Shown piece by piece: positions 32,721-41,407 of a stretch of 64,000 nucleotides of DNA. Each line of letters starts with the position of its first letter. Position 1 is the stretch's first letter. This stretch comes from PWQG01 sp040882255 (GTDB taxonomy: Bacteria; Pseudomonadota; Gammaproteobacteria; Pseudomonadales; Pseudohongiellaceae), in contig JBBEBP010000016.1 of NCBI GenBank assembly GCA_040882255.1, positions 434,001 through 498,000 on the forward strand, read 5' to 3'. The position numbers and the translations under genes are program-made. The notes beneath the pieces were generated by a model that saw only the letters and a list, made by a program, of their open reading frames with translations, ran no database searches and was not told where the DNA came from.

Positions 32721-33071
32721 TTACTCCTCGCAGCAGAGTACCCGCAGGTACCCCACCAGTGCATTTATCTCCGTTTCGTCCAGGTTGCCGCTCCACGGCG
32801 GCATCAGGACGGACTTGTTGATGGCGGCGCCACCCTCCGCGATAACGCGATACAGCTCCTCATCACTGCGGGCGCTCATCTCTTCCCGGTCGATGTGTGA
32901 GCGCGGTTGTACGCTCAAGTGGGCAGCATTGATGCCGTTGCCGTCCCCCTGGCTGCCATGGCACTGCACGCAATAGGCCTGGTACAGGCTTTCGCCATCC
33001 GTCGCGGCAGCGGCTGAGGCCATCAGACCGCCGGCCAGCGCCACCACCGTCGTCAGCTGTCTGATACTCAT
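32721..33071 (-). CDS. Periplasmic monohaem c-type cytochrome
   Basis: 116 aa. Signal peptide (VVALAGGLMASAAAA), one CVQCHGSQGDGNG haem motif, axial Met in KSVLMPPWSG, and a CC pair near the end. Overlaps the dihaem cytochrome gene by ATGA and stands 3 bp before the multicopper oxidase. A likely electron carrier between the dihaem cytochrome and the copper enzymes. Confidence 0.85.
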   Translation of the reverse strand: MSIRQLTTVVALAGGLMASAAAATDGESLYQAYCVQCHGSQGDGNGINAAHLSVQPRSHIDREEMSARSDEELYRVIAEGGAAINKSVLMPPWSGNLDETEINALVGYLRVLCCEE

Positions 33072-33757
33072 GAGTCATCTCCTATGGTTCGCAGATAATG
33101 AACCAGACGGTGTACGGCCGATTCGTTCATGGACTGCACCGGCATCACGGTGGCCTCGTCCCAGGCGGTCGGATCCGCGATAAACGAGGACATGAAGGCC
33201 GGCTGCAGCCGCTGCCAGGCATCGTGCAGACGCGGACCCGACACACCGCCGGAATCAGACGCATCGCGGTGGCAGGCATCACACCCCTTGAAGCGGCGGA
33301 AATCCATCATGCCCATGCGCAGCGCCACCGTGCCCGGCTCGTAATTGTCCGCATCGACCAGATCCTGACGGGCGGTCAGCCCCATCAGATAGTCACTTAC
33401 CTCGACCGCTTCGTCTCCCGACAGTGACGGATGCTGTGGCAATGTGGACGTCTCGACGACGTCACCATCCTCGCCGGGGACGATCTCTACAGCAGGGTAG
33501 TAACCGGCGGGACGCAACCGGTCGGGTCGCTGCAGCCACTTGACCAGCCATTCGCGCCGGAACTTGTTACCGGCGTAATACAGCGGCGGCGCCTGGCGTT
33601 CCAGGCGGCTGACGGCGCTCTCCGCTTCAGCCGGCTCCATCAACTGATGACACGCGGCACACTGTTCACGGACAATTGATTCACCATCGGCGTATAGCGG
33701 ACCGCTGAGCAGCGGCCCCGCCAGTACGGAAAGCAAAATAGCTGCTTTCACTCTCAT
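33068..33757 (-). CDS. Dihaem c-type cytochrome
   Basis: 229 aa with a signal peptide (AILLSVLAGPLLSGPLYA). Two haem motifs, CAACHQLM near 34 and CDACHRDA near 159, give one haem per half; the second domain has the axial Met in TVMPVQSMN. AAGGAG precedes the ATG. It lies directly after nirK and is a candidate electron donor to it. Confidence 0.85.
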   Translation of the reverse strand: MRVKAAILLSVLAGPLLSGPLYADGESIVREQCAACHQLMEPAEAESAVSRLERQAPPLYYAGNKFRREWLVKWLQRPDRLRPAGYYPAVEIVPGEDGDVVETSTLPQHPSLSGDEAVEVSDYLMGLTARQDLVDADNYEPGTVALRMGMMDFRRFKGCDACHRDASDSGGVSGPRLHDAWQRLQPAFMSSFIADPTAWDEATVMPVQSMNESAVHRLVHYLRTIGDDS

Positions 33758-33789
33758 TACAGACTCCTTGCAGATCTGTGGAAAAGGGA

Positions 33790-34731
33790 TTACCTGGGAA
33801 TCAGACGGCTTCCGCGCCCGGCACCCGGATCGGCATCCTCGTGCGTCATCAGTACGCTGATGGCGCCATTCAGGGCATGCTTCATCTGGTGATCGACAAT
33901 GGCGTTGTTGGTGGGCCGGTTCGCGGGCGGAATCAGGTCCAGCACCATGCCGTGCGCGGGCGGAATGTTCACGGTCTGCAGGCCATGGCTGAGATTCTTC
34001 GGATGCCCGTTGTCCCAGACACGGTCCCAGATGCCGGCGATCGGATGTACGGCGGCGGACTCGTTGATGGCCGCGTTCACATAGAAGATCCGGACCCGCT
34101 CGCCCGGCTCGGCTTCCAGCGTCAGGGCTGCGTTCGGATCATGCACCGGGTCATAGTGGAACACCTTGCCGTTGACCAGCGCGGCTTCCCAGTGATTGCC
34201 GGCGGTCATGTCCTCGGCGGAAGTGCCCTCCTCGAACAGATCTCCCTGTACCAGCACGTACTCGCGATCAGCCTCGGGCCACTGATCGCTGTAACCCTCC
34301 GCAGGGTCGACGATGATCACGCCGTACATGCCCCGTCCGATATGCTCGGACATGGCATCGCTGCCGCAGTGATAGATAAACACACCCGGATAGTCGGCGC
34401 TGAACTCGTAAGTCAGGCTCTCACCGGGGGAGACATCGGAGAACTCATCCAGTACATCGACCCGCGCGGCGTGGAAATCCATGGAATGGCTGTTGCCGTT
34501 GTCCGGGTGGTTGTGCATCGTGAACTCGACGGTGTCGCCTTCCCGCACCCGCACCAGCGGCCCGGGGATGGTTCCATCGTAGGTCCACATACGCCGGCTG
34601 TTGCCCGCGTTGTCCACGGCAATGTCCGCCTCGCGCACGGTCATCTCGACTTCCACGACCTCGGCGGCCGCTTCGGCGGCCATCAGTGTCGCACTCAATA
34701 CCAGCGCCCCGGGTAAGGATCGGCTCAGCAT
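33790..34731 (-). CDS. nirK: NirK, copper-containing nitrite reductase (divergent lineage)
   Basis: 313 aa from the ATG at 34731 (AGGGG upstream; the longer frame would begin at the predicted transcription start). Signal peptide, then two cupredoxin domains. Ligands line up with NirK: NSHSMDFHAA (type-1 His, catalytic Asp, type-2 His), YHCGSDAMSEHIGRGMYG (type-2 His, type-1 Cys, His, Met), AAVHPIAGIWD (catalytic His) and NAIVDHQMKHAL (type-2 His). Reduces nitrite to NO in the periplasm. The C-G-S-D loop differs from classical AniA/NirK, so it belongs to a less common clade. Confidence 0.85.
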   Translation of the reverse strand: MLSRSLPGALVLSATLMAAEAAAEVVEVEMTVREADIAVDNAGNSRRMWTYDGTIPGPLVRVREGDTVEFTMHNHPDNGNSHSMDFHAARVDVLDEFSDVSPGESLTYEFSADYPGVFIYHCGSDAMSEHIGRGMYGVIIVDPAEGYSDQWPEADREYVLVQGDLFEEGTSAEDMTAGNHWEAALVNGKVFHYDPVHDPNAALTLEAEPGERVRIFYVNAAINESAAVHPIAGIWDRVWDNGHPKNLSHGLQTVNIPPAHGMVLDLIPPANRPTNNAIVDHQMKHALNGAISVLMTHEDADPGAGRGSRLIPR

Positions 34732-34835
34732 GTTCAATTCCCCTGTCTGATTGATTGGTGACTGCACCGGCCACAGGCCGGCTGTGCTGATCGCCGGCCA
34801 CGCCGTGACGGGCAGTCGATCAGTCACTACAGCAT

Positions 34836-34851
34836 TGCAAATCGCGGGCCA
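34836..34851 (-). promoter_or_regulatory. Sigma-54-type promoter of nirK
   Basis: On the minus strand TGGCCCGCGATTTGCA, with GG and GC 12 bp apart as in the -24/-12 consensus. Predicted start near 34825, about 95 nt before the nirK ATG. It lies in the region shared with divergent norR. Confidence 0.6.
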
Positions 34852-34874
34852 GGTTGATCCAGTCTTGATTTTCA

Positions 34875-34885
34875 GTCAGTTAGAC
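34875..34885. promoter_or_regulatory. NorR-like box between nirK and norR
   Basis: GTCAGTTAGAC fits GT-N7-AC and differs from GTCA-N3-TGAC at one position. It lies about 25 bp upstream of the nirK -24 element and 61 bp before norR. A weaker GTTTATTTAAC is at 34920-34930. Confidence 0.4.
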
Positions 34886-34945
34886 AGGTACTATGTCATA
34901 TAATCAACAACATATCGTAGTTTATTTAACAACAGCGTTATAGAG

Positions 34946-36481
34946 ATGACAACCACTGAAATTGTTTCCGCACTCGGCGACATCGTAGCCGACCTGTCCC
35001 GCGACCTGCCCCGCCAGGCCCGCTACCAGCGGCTGTTAGAGGCCGTTCAGCGCAGCTTCCCCTGCGATGCCATCGCGCTGCTGGAGCTGCAGGGCGACGT
35101 ACTGGTGCCGCGAGCCGTGCGAGGCCTGGCGCCCGATGCCCTGGGCCGGCGCTTTGTACTGGACGAACAACCCAGGTTGCAGAGCATCATGGACAACCGG
35201 GGCATCGTACGTTTCCCCTCCGATTCCCCGCTGCCGGACCCCTACGACGGACTGGTCGACACGCCGGACCATCACCTCTATGTGCATGATTGCATGGGCG
35301 CCTCATTGCACGTGGACGGACGCACCTGGGGTGCCCTGACACTGGACGCGCTGCAGCAGGACACCTTCGATAACGTGGACATGCGCCTGCTGGAGACGTT
35401 CATGGCGGTTGCGGCAGCCACCATCCGCGCTGCGGACCTGATCAGCGCACTGAGCTCGGATCTGCAACGTCATCAGCAGGTGCAGCAGACCTGGTTGACC
35501 GAACCGGGCCATAGCGAACTGATCGGCAACAGTGATGTGATGCAGCGCCTGCGGCGCGAAGCGGAAGTGGTGGGACAGACCGACCTGGCCGTATTGATCG
35601 AAGGCGAGACCGGCACCGGCAAGGAGCTGCTGGCCCGCTTCATCCACCTGCATTCGGCGCGGGCTGACCAGCCAATGGTCCAGGTCAATTGCGCCGCTCT
35701 GCCCGAGTCGCTGGCAGAAAGCGAGCTGTTTGGCCACGTTACCGGTGCGTTTTCGGGGGCCACCCGCGACCGGGCAGGCAAGTTCGAGCTCGCCGACGGA
35801 GGCACCCTGGTGCTGGACGAGATCGGCGAGCTGCCTATGCCCATCCAGGCCAAACTGCTACGCACGCTACAGAACGGGGACATCCAGCGCGTCGGCAGCG
35901 ACGAGCCTAACCGGAGCAACGTCCGGATTATTGCTGCCACCAACCGCAATCTGAAAAAAAGCGTGAGAGACGGCACTTTCCGGGAAGATCTCTATCACCG
36001 TCTGAGCGTCTATCCGGTGCACATGCCACCTCTGCGCGAGCGTGGCGATGATCTCAACCTGCTGGCCGGCCATTTTCTGCAGACCTGTGAGCGCAAATTC
36101 GGCCTGCGCGGACTGCGCCTCGGCAATGATGCGCTACGCTGGCTGAAACAGTATCAGTGGCCCGGTAATGTCAGGGAACTGGAACACGCCATCTCGCGCG
36201 CTGTGGTCAAGGCGCTGGGAGAGGGCTACCCCGCCGATCACATCATCGAGCTGACGCCCCGCCACCTGGGAGCTGATCCGATCAGTACGCTGGCGCCGGC
36301 ATCACCGGCAAACGGGGAGTCCCCCCAGAGCAGCCTCTCCGATGCACTGGAGCAGTTCAAGAAGGAACTGATCATCAACCGTCTGCGACTGCATGACAAC
36401 AACCTGTCCGCCGCTGCCCGCTCCCTGAACATGGACAAGGGCAATTTTCACCGCCAACTCAAGCGTCTCGGTCTCCGGTGA
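34946..36481 (+). CDS. norR: NorR, NO-sensing sigma-54-dependent activator
   Basis: 511 aa (E. coli NorR is 504). The GAF sensor domain (about 20-170) keeps the mononuclear-iron region: RFPSDSPLPDPYDGL and the later His in LYVHDCMG. The AAA+ domain (about 185-420) has GETGTGKELLARFIH (Walker A), the sigma-54 contact loop GAFSGA, TLVLDEIGELP (Walker B) and the RhFREDLYHRLSVYPVH-type sensor region. A Fis-type helix-turn-helix ends the protein (AARSLNMDKGNFHRQLKRL). The contact loop has Ser where GAFTGA is usual. It faces nirK across 214 bp and runs into nnrS. Confidence 0.93.
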   Translation: MTTTEIVSALGDIVADLSRDLPRQARYQRLLEAVQRSFPCDAIALLELQGDVLVPRAVRGLAPDALGRRFVLDEQPRLQSIMDNRGIVRFPSDSPLPDPYDGLVDTPDHHLYVHDCMGASLHVDGRTWGALTLDALQQDTFDNVDMRLLETFMAVAAATIRAADLISALSSDLQRHQQVQQTWLTEPGHSELIGNSDVMQRLRREAEVVGQTDLAVLIEGETGTGKELLARFIHLHSARADQPMVQVNCAALPESLAESELFGHVTGAFSGATRDRAGKFELADGGTLVLDEIGELPMPIQAKLLRTLQNGDIQRVGSDEPNRSNVRIIAATNRNLKKSVRDGTFREDLYHRLSVYPVHMPPLRERGDDLNLLAGHFLQTCERKFGLRGLRLGNDALRWLKQYQWPGNVRELEHAISRAVVKALGEGYPADHIIELTPRHLGADPISTLAPASPANGESPQSSLSDALEQFKKELIINRLRLHDNNLSAAARSLNMDKGNFHRQLKRLGLR

Positions 36482-36497
36482 CCGGAAGGAGCTTTTC

Positions 36498-37664
36498 ATG
36501 ACGACAACGGGCAACACGACACCGACCCTGCTCAGCTACGGTTTCCGCCCCCTGTTCCTGTTGATGGGAGCGTACGCGCTGATTGGCCCGGTACTATGGA
36601 TGCTGGCGTGGACCGGACAGTGGCCGGCGGCGAGCGTCACCATGAACCCGTGGTGGCATGGTCACGACATGCTCATGGGGCTGGCCGCTGCGGCCATCGG
36701 CGGCTTTCTTCTGACTGCAGTGGCAAACTGGACGGCGACCCGGCCCGTGCAAGGCAGCGCCCTGGTCTGGCTCTGCCTGTTCTGGATCAGTGGCCGTCTC
36801 CTGCCGCTCAATGACTGGCCGGCGCTGGTGGCGGATGGCGCTTACTGGACCCTGTTGTGGGGCCTCATCGCGCTGCCGATTCTGCGAACCGGCAACCGGC
36901 GCAATTACAAAGTACTGGCACTGGTGGCCGCGTTGGCCGCCACCGACTTCGCCGTTCACCTGAGTGCCCTTTTCTCCATGGACTGGCTGCGGCAGGCGGT
37001 CTGGCTGCAGCTCTGGCTGGTGATCCTGCTGATCAATCTGGTGGGCGGGCGTATCATTCCGGCGTTCACCGGCAACTGGCTGCGCAAGCAAAGTGAGCGC
37101 CCACTATCAACGGAGGAGCTGCCAGCGGCCTTTTCGCGGCTTGACCTGATCGGAGGTGTGGCACTGGCCGTCTTCGCCGCCGGGGTGGTAACGCAGCAAC
37201 CGGCCTGGTGGACCGTGCCCGCCGGCGCATTGTCCGGACTCCTGCAGTTGATCCGCCTGTACCGATGGAAAACCTGGAAGACCCTGACGGACCCGCTGGT
37301 GTGGATGCTGCACCTGTCCTGGGCCTGGATACCCGTCGGGACATTGCTGTGGACACTGGCCGAGCTGGGAATGCTGCCGGTCTCCGCCGCCGTGCATGCA
37401 CTGGGTATCGGTGCCGTCGCCGGCATGATACTCAGCGTGGCATCACGGGCCGCGCTGGGACACACGGGGCGGGCGCTGTTAAGTCACCCGCTGTTGACCG
37501 GGGCGATACTGCTGCTTTCATTGGCAGCATTGAGCCGGACTCTCGCATCGATTGATGGAGGAGCGGTATGGCTGTGGGTCAGCCTGCTGTGCTGGGTGCT
37601 GGCGTTCGGAGGCTGGCTGGCGCGATTCGCGCCGATACTGGCCGGGCGTCTCGAAGACGGGTGA
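36498..37664 (+). CDS. nnrS: NnrS, haem-copper membrane protein of NO metabolism
   Basis: 388 aa, about twelve membrane helices. Family marks: YGFRPLFLL near the N-terminus, WWHGHDMLMGLAAAAIGGFLLTA, WISGRLLPL, GGRIIPAFTGNW and VHALGIGAVAGMILSVASRAALGHTGR. NnrS protects cells from NO and is commonly controlled by NO regulators. AAGGAG 6 nt before the ATG; 16 bp after norR, so co-transcribed. Confidence 0.93.
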   Translation: MTTTGNTTPTLLSYGFRPLFLLMGAYALIGPVLWMLAWTGQWPAASVTMNPWWHGHDMLMGLAAAAIGGFLLTAVANWTATRPVQGSALVWLCLFWISGRLLPLNDWPALVADGAYWTLLWGLIALPILRTGNRRNYKVLALVAALAATDFAVHLSALFSMDWLRQAVWLQLWLVILLINLVGGRIIPAFTGNWLRKQSERPLSTEELPAAFSRLDLIGGVALAVFAAGVVTQQPAWWTVPAGALSGLLQLIRLYRWKTWKTLTDPLVWMLHLSWAWIPVGTLLWTLAELGMLPVSAAVHALGIGAVAGMILSVASRAALGHTGRALLSHPLLTGAILLLSLAALSRTLASIDGGAVWLWVSLLCWVLAFGGWLARFAPILAGRLEDG

Positions 37665-37726
37665 AACCCGCGTGACACATGATATCCGTCAGCATACACT
37701 GCACTGCAGAATGACAGGCCGGGCCC

Positions 37727-38005
37727 ATGATTGAAATGAAGAACCTGCATGACGCCGAGGTGACATGCTCCACCTGCAGCGCAAGTTGCTGCCGCCTCGA
37801 GGTGATGCTCATTACGGATACGGGCGTGCCTGAACGGTTTGTCAAGGTGGACAGATGGGGCGGTATGACCATGGCCCGACTCGATGACGGATGGTGTGCG
37901 GCCCTGGACCGCTCCACCATGCTCTGCAGTATCTATGACAGACGCCCGTTGATCTGTCGTGAGTTTGAAATGGGCGGCCAGGAATGTCTCGCCGAGCGGA
38001 GTTGA
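37727..38005 (+). CDS. YkgJ-family cysteine-cluster protein
   Basis: 92 aa. VTCSTCSASCCRLEVML and CSIYDRRPLICREFEMGGQEC give the C-x2-C-x3-C-C ... C ... C layout of the YkgJ (UPF0153) family, thought to bind zinc or an iron-sulfur cluster. It is short but complete. Function unknown; third gene after norR and nnrS. Confidence 0.82.
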   Translation: MIEMKNLHDAEVTCSTCSASCCRLEVMLITDTGVPERFVKVDRWGGMTMARLDDGWCAALDRSTMLCSIYDRRPLICREFEMGGQECLAERS

Positions 38006-38025
38006 ATGCACATCTCAACACCGGG

Positions 38026-38060
38026 TGAACTCTGCGCTCTTGGCGATCTTCGCGAGCTCC
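38026..38060. repeat. Dispersed repeat, solo end (copy 2)
   Basis: GTGAACTCTGCGCTCTTGGCGATCTTCGCGAGCTCC in outline: the same CTTGGCGAT unit and GCGCAGAG end as the elements at 31.1 and 45.4 kb, but only one end is present here. (Key parts CTCTGCGCTCTTGG and CGATCTTCGCGAG.). Confidence 0.5.
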
Positions 38061-38076
38061 AGACCTTCCATTCCGT

Positions 38077-38232
38077 TTACCCACAAATTTTCCGGAACAG
38101 CCCGATCATGAAAAGGCCCCCTCGAACGAAGCAGACTTTGCTGCACGATTCTTTGCACCGAAGTATGGCACTCCCGAGGATCCTGTAACCGGCTCCGCCA
38201 TACAATACATGGAAGGCACCATCGAAATCTGA
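38077..38232 (+). pseudogene. Remnant of a PhzF-family gene
   Basis: The frame at 38125 reads NEADFAARFFAPKYGTPEDP followed by VTGSAIQYMEGTIEI and a stop. The F-A-P-x-x-G-x-P-E-D-P-V-T-G-S-A motif is the mark of PhzF-like isomerases/epimerases. A full gene is about 260-300 codons; only about 40 recognisable codons remain, with no start and a foreign tail. It sits next to a dispersed repeat, so deletion at the repeat is a possible cause. The rest of 38061-38356 holds nothing I can support. Confidence 0.7.
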
Positions 38233-38356
38233 CGCATGCACTGATCATGTCCGGGACCCCACCTCGTCTGTCGCCCCGGTTCCGGGTACAATAGGCGCCC
38301 AGATACTTCATGGAAAAGCCGGCTGAAACAAGCAGCAGGCGCCGGAGCACGCCCCC

Positions 38357-39568
38357 TTGAACGAAATTGTCCTGATCAACATCACCGGCCCGGACCGGCC
38401 GGGTCTTACCGCCGCCATCACGGATATCCTGGCGCGCTCGGATGTGCGCATCCTGGACATCGGCCAGGCAGTGATCCATGACACGCTGTCGTTCGGTATT
38501 CTGGTGGAAATGGCGGCCATGGAGGGTCAGCCGGATGTCCTGAAGGACGTCCTGTTCCGCGCCTCGGAACTCGACCAGCAGGTGAAGTTCACGCCGATCA
38601 GTACCGAGGAGTACCGGCAGTGGGTCGGTGGCCAGGGCAAACCCCGGCACATCATCACCCTGCTGGCCCGGCGTATCACGGCGGAACATATTGCCCGGGT
38701 CAGCACCATCACGGCCCGCCACGGCCTCAATATCGATCACATCGACCGCCTGTCGGGTCGAATTCCCGAGGGACTGCCCGACGAGCAGAGCAAGGGCTGC
38801 ATCGAATTCTCCGTACGCGGAGAGCCCGGGGACCCGGACGCACTGCGGGCGGAATTCCTGACCATCGCCCAGCAACTGAATGTCGACATCGCGTTCCAGC
38901 AGGACAGCATTTTCCGCCGTAACCGCCGCCTGGTGGTATTCGATATGGACTCCACATTGATCGACGCCGAGGTCATCGACGAACTGGCCAGGGCGGCTGG
39001 CGTGGGTGATCAGGTGGCCGCCATCACCGAGCGCGCCATGCGCGGTGAACTGGACTTCAAGGCCAGTTTCCGCGAGCGCATGGCGCTGCTCAACGGTCTG
39101 CCGGAGTCCGCACTGGAGCAGATCGCTGAAAACCTGCACCTTACCGAGGGAGCGGAGACCCTCATCGGTCAGCTGCGCCGTCTCGGGTACAGAACCGCGA
39201 TCGTGTCCGGAGGTTTTACCTACTTTGCCGAACGGCTGCAGCAACAGCTGGGCATCGACCATATCCACGCCAACACCCTGGTGGTCCGGGACGGTGTGGT
39301 GACCGGTGAAGTACAGGAGCCCATCATCGACGGGCAGCGCAAGGCCGAGTTGTTGCGGGAACTGGCGGAGCGGGAAGGAATCAGTCTGGAGCAGACCATT
39401 GCCGTGGGCGATGGCGCCAACGATCTGCCCATGCTGTCGATTGCCGGCCTGGGCGTCGCCTTCCGTGCCAAACCGGTGGTCAAGCAATCCGCCAAACAGG
39501 CCATTTCGACGCTGGGCCTGGATGGTATCCTCTATCTGCTGGGGTTTCGTGACCGTGACGGGCTCTGA
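38357..39568 (+). CDS. serB: Phosphoserine phosphatase with two ACT domains
   Basis: 403 aa, TTG start. Two ACT domains (about 1-80, beginning EIVLINITGPDRPGLTAAI, and about 95-180) precede the HAD phosphatase: VVFDMDSTLID with nucleophile Asp near 197, VSGGFTYFAERL and AVGDGANDLPML. Performs the last step of serine synthesis. The double-ACT form is usual in Pseudomonas-type SerB; E. coli SerB is 322 aa. Confidence 0.94.
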   Translation: MNEIVLINITGPDRPGLTAAITDILARSDVRILDIGQAVIHDTLSFGILVEMAAMEGQPDVLKDVLFRASELDQQVKFTPISTEEYRQWVGGQGKPRHIITLLARRITAEHIARVSTITARHGLNIDHIDRLSGRIPEGLPDEQSKGCIEFSVRGEPGDPDALRAEFLTIAQQLNVDIAFQQDSIFRRNRRLVVFDMDSTLIDAEVIDELARAAGVGDQVAAITERAMRGELDFKASFRERMALLNGLPESALEQIAENLHLTEGAETLIGQLRRLGYRTAIVSGGFTYFAERLQQQLGIDHIHANTLVVRDGVVTGEVQEPIIDGQRKAELLRELAEREGISLEQTIAVGDGANDLPMLSIAGLGVAFRAKPVVKQSAKQAISTLGLDGILYLLGFRDRDGL

Positions 39569-39613
39569 ACCCACAACGGCGCAAAGCACGATTAACGCGG
39601 AGGCGGATTTCTA

Positions 39614-40435
39614 GTGGAACTGGTGGTTTTTGATCTCGACGGCACACTGCTGGACGGGACATCACAGATCTCCCCCTTCACACGGGAGACCCTGCGCCTG
39701 CTCACTGGCAGGGGAATCGCCTTCACAGTGGCCACGGGTCGCAACCGGTACTCGGCACAGGATATCATTCACGGTCATGGTTTCGTCCTGCCCCACATCT
39801 ACACCAACGGGGTGCTGGTCTGGGATCCACGCATCGAATCCCTGTCACTGGCCAATTTCCTCACGGTACCCGAAGCCGACCATGTAGTCAGAGCGGCCGC
39901 CCACGCTGACCTGACCCCTTTTGTGCACACGGTGGACGATGAATATCGTCATGCTATCTTCCATCCGCCGCTGCGCCACCGCGCAGAAGAGAATCTGCTG
40001 GCCGTGTTCACCAGCCGCACCGCCACGCCGGTGCATCCCCTGCAGCAGATGCCCGGCAATGCACAAATCACCAATATCAACATGCTGGGCGAGCCGGCTG
40101 CGGTCGAGAAGGTAGAGAGGGATATCAGCAATGAAGCCCACCTGGTCGCCTACTCCGGCCCGGCCATCGAAAACCGGTCATTGAAATGGATCGACATCCA
40201 TCACAGCAATGCCAGCAAGGGCAATGCGGTGACAGCGCTGCGTGAACAGCTGGGAATCACCCGCACATTGTGTTTCGGGGACGGTGACAATGACCTGAGT
40301 ATGTTCGCCATTGCGGACGAAAGCTACGCGCCGGAGAATGCCGCAGCCGATATCAGGACGGCAGCCACGGCAGTCATCGGGCATCACGACAGCGACGGGG
40401 TGGCGAAGTTTCTGCGCGAGCGGTTCGACCTCTGA
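39614..40435 (+). CDS. Cof-type HAD phosphatase
   Basis: 273 aa, GTG start. HAD motifs: VVFDLDGTLLDG (nucleophile near residue 6), VATGRNRYSA, the Lys in NASKGNAVTAL, and CFGDGDNDLSMF. The IIB cap region lies between (about 85-190). Members dephosphorylate sugar phosphates, flavin or pyridoxal phosphates; the substrate cannot be read from sequence. Follows serB by 45 bp. Confidence 0.88.
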   Translation: MELVVFDLDGTLLDGTSQISPFTRETLRLLTGRGIAFTVATGRNRYSAQDIIHGHGFVLPHIYTNGVLVWDPRIESLSLANFLTVPEADHVVRAAAHADLTPFVHTVDDEYRHAIFHPPLRHRAEENLLAVFTSRTATPVHPLQQMPGNAQITNINMLGEPAAVEKVERDISNEAHLVAYSGPAIENRSLKWIDIHHSNASKGNAVTALREQLGITRTLCFGDGDNDLSMFAIADESYAPENAAADIRTAATAVIGHHDSDGVAKFLRERFDL

Positions 40436-40522
40436 ACCCTGGATACGGGCGCTGCTACGGAAAGACCCGGTCATCGCGGAGGGATACAGAGTGTGTTGGC
40501 CGGCGCTGACCCTTGACAGATC

Positions 40523-41407
40523 CTACCGCGCCAACCAGGCCACCAGCAGGCGGATCTGGGCATCATCCAGTCGTTCGCCGAAAGCGGGCATGATGCCGTT
40601 GCGACCAGCGGCAATGGATTCCAGCACGGATTCCTCGTCGCCTCCGTACAGCCAGGCGCTGTCGGACAGGGCCGGAGCACCGAGCCCGGTGTTACCACCG
40701 CCGTCCTGTCCATGGCAGGCAGCACAGTTCTGGTTGTAGGCAGACTGCCCGGGATGATCCGTCACGTCTTCATTGCCCAGGTCGATGACGTAATCGGTGA
40801 GCTGTTCCATGGTCTCCGCTTCCAGCATGGGTGCCCAGGCCATCATGTTGGCCCGGCGGCCATTGCGAAGAGTCTGTTCGATCTGTTCCGGCGAACCACC
40901 CCATTGCCAGGCCACGTCCATCAGATTGGGAAACTGCGATATCTGACCGCGACCATCGCGGCCGTGACAGGCCGCACATTCGCGCTGGAAGATGCGACCG
41001 GCCACCTCCATCAATGCGGCGTCATCCTGCAGGTCGCTGAGCTCGGCATCGGCGATCTCTTGCCGACTGGCGGCAAAGCGCTCCTCGTAGTTCGCGTAGG
41101 CGCCACGTACACGCGCATCCTGCGACCATTGCAGCATCCCGCTGAACGAACCCAGCCCGGGATACAAGATCAGATAGGCCACAGAGAACACGGTGGAACC
41201 CAGGATAAGCCAGAACCACCACATCGGCGCCGGGGCGCTGCCCTCTTCCAGGTCACCGTCCCAGACCGGCTCCTTGAGCTCCTCTTCCGGGCGATGGGGG
41301 CTGGGCGAGAAGTAGATGCTCCACACCAGCCAGCCGATCACGCCCGCCGAGACGAGCGTGAGCACGACAATCCAGCCACTCCAGAAATCTCCGGGCATAT
41401 CAGCCAT
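40523..41407 (-). CDS. ccoP: CcoP, dihaem subunit of cbb3 cytochrome oxidase
   Basis: 294 aa from the ATG at 41407. Two membrane helices (about 8-30 and 60-85), then two cytochrome c domains, each with CAACHG (near 140 and 226), and axial Met in ANMMAWAP and GIMPAFGERL. It passes electrons from soluble cytochrome c to CcoO/CcoN. The ATG is embedded in the ccoQ stop region (8-bp overlap). Upstream in-frame ATGs at 41419 and 41440 are possible. Confidence 0.92.
   Translation of the reverse strand: MADMPGDFWSGWIVVLTLVSAGVIGWLVWSIYFSPSPHRPEEELKEPVWDGDLEEGSAPAPMWWFWLILGSTVFSVAYLILYPGLGSFSGMLQWSQDARVRGAYANYEERFAASRQEIADAELSDLQDDAALMEVAGRIFQRECAACHGRDGRGQISQFPNLMDVAWQWGGSPEQIEQTLRNGRRANMMAWAPMLEAETMEQLTDYVIDLGNEDVTDHPGQSAYNQNCAACHGQDGGGNTGLGAPALSDSAWLYGGDEESVLESIAAGRNGIMPAFGERLDDAQIRLLVAWLAR

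Noticed and set aside
38015..39589. A long minus-strand open frame opposite serB
   Set aside because: SerB on the plus strand has all motifs; the antisense frame reads as low-complexity shadow and lacks domains.
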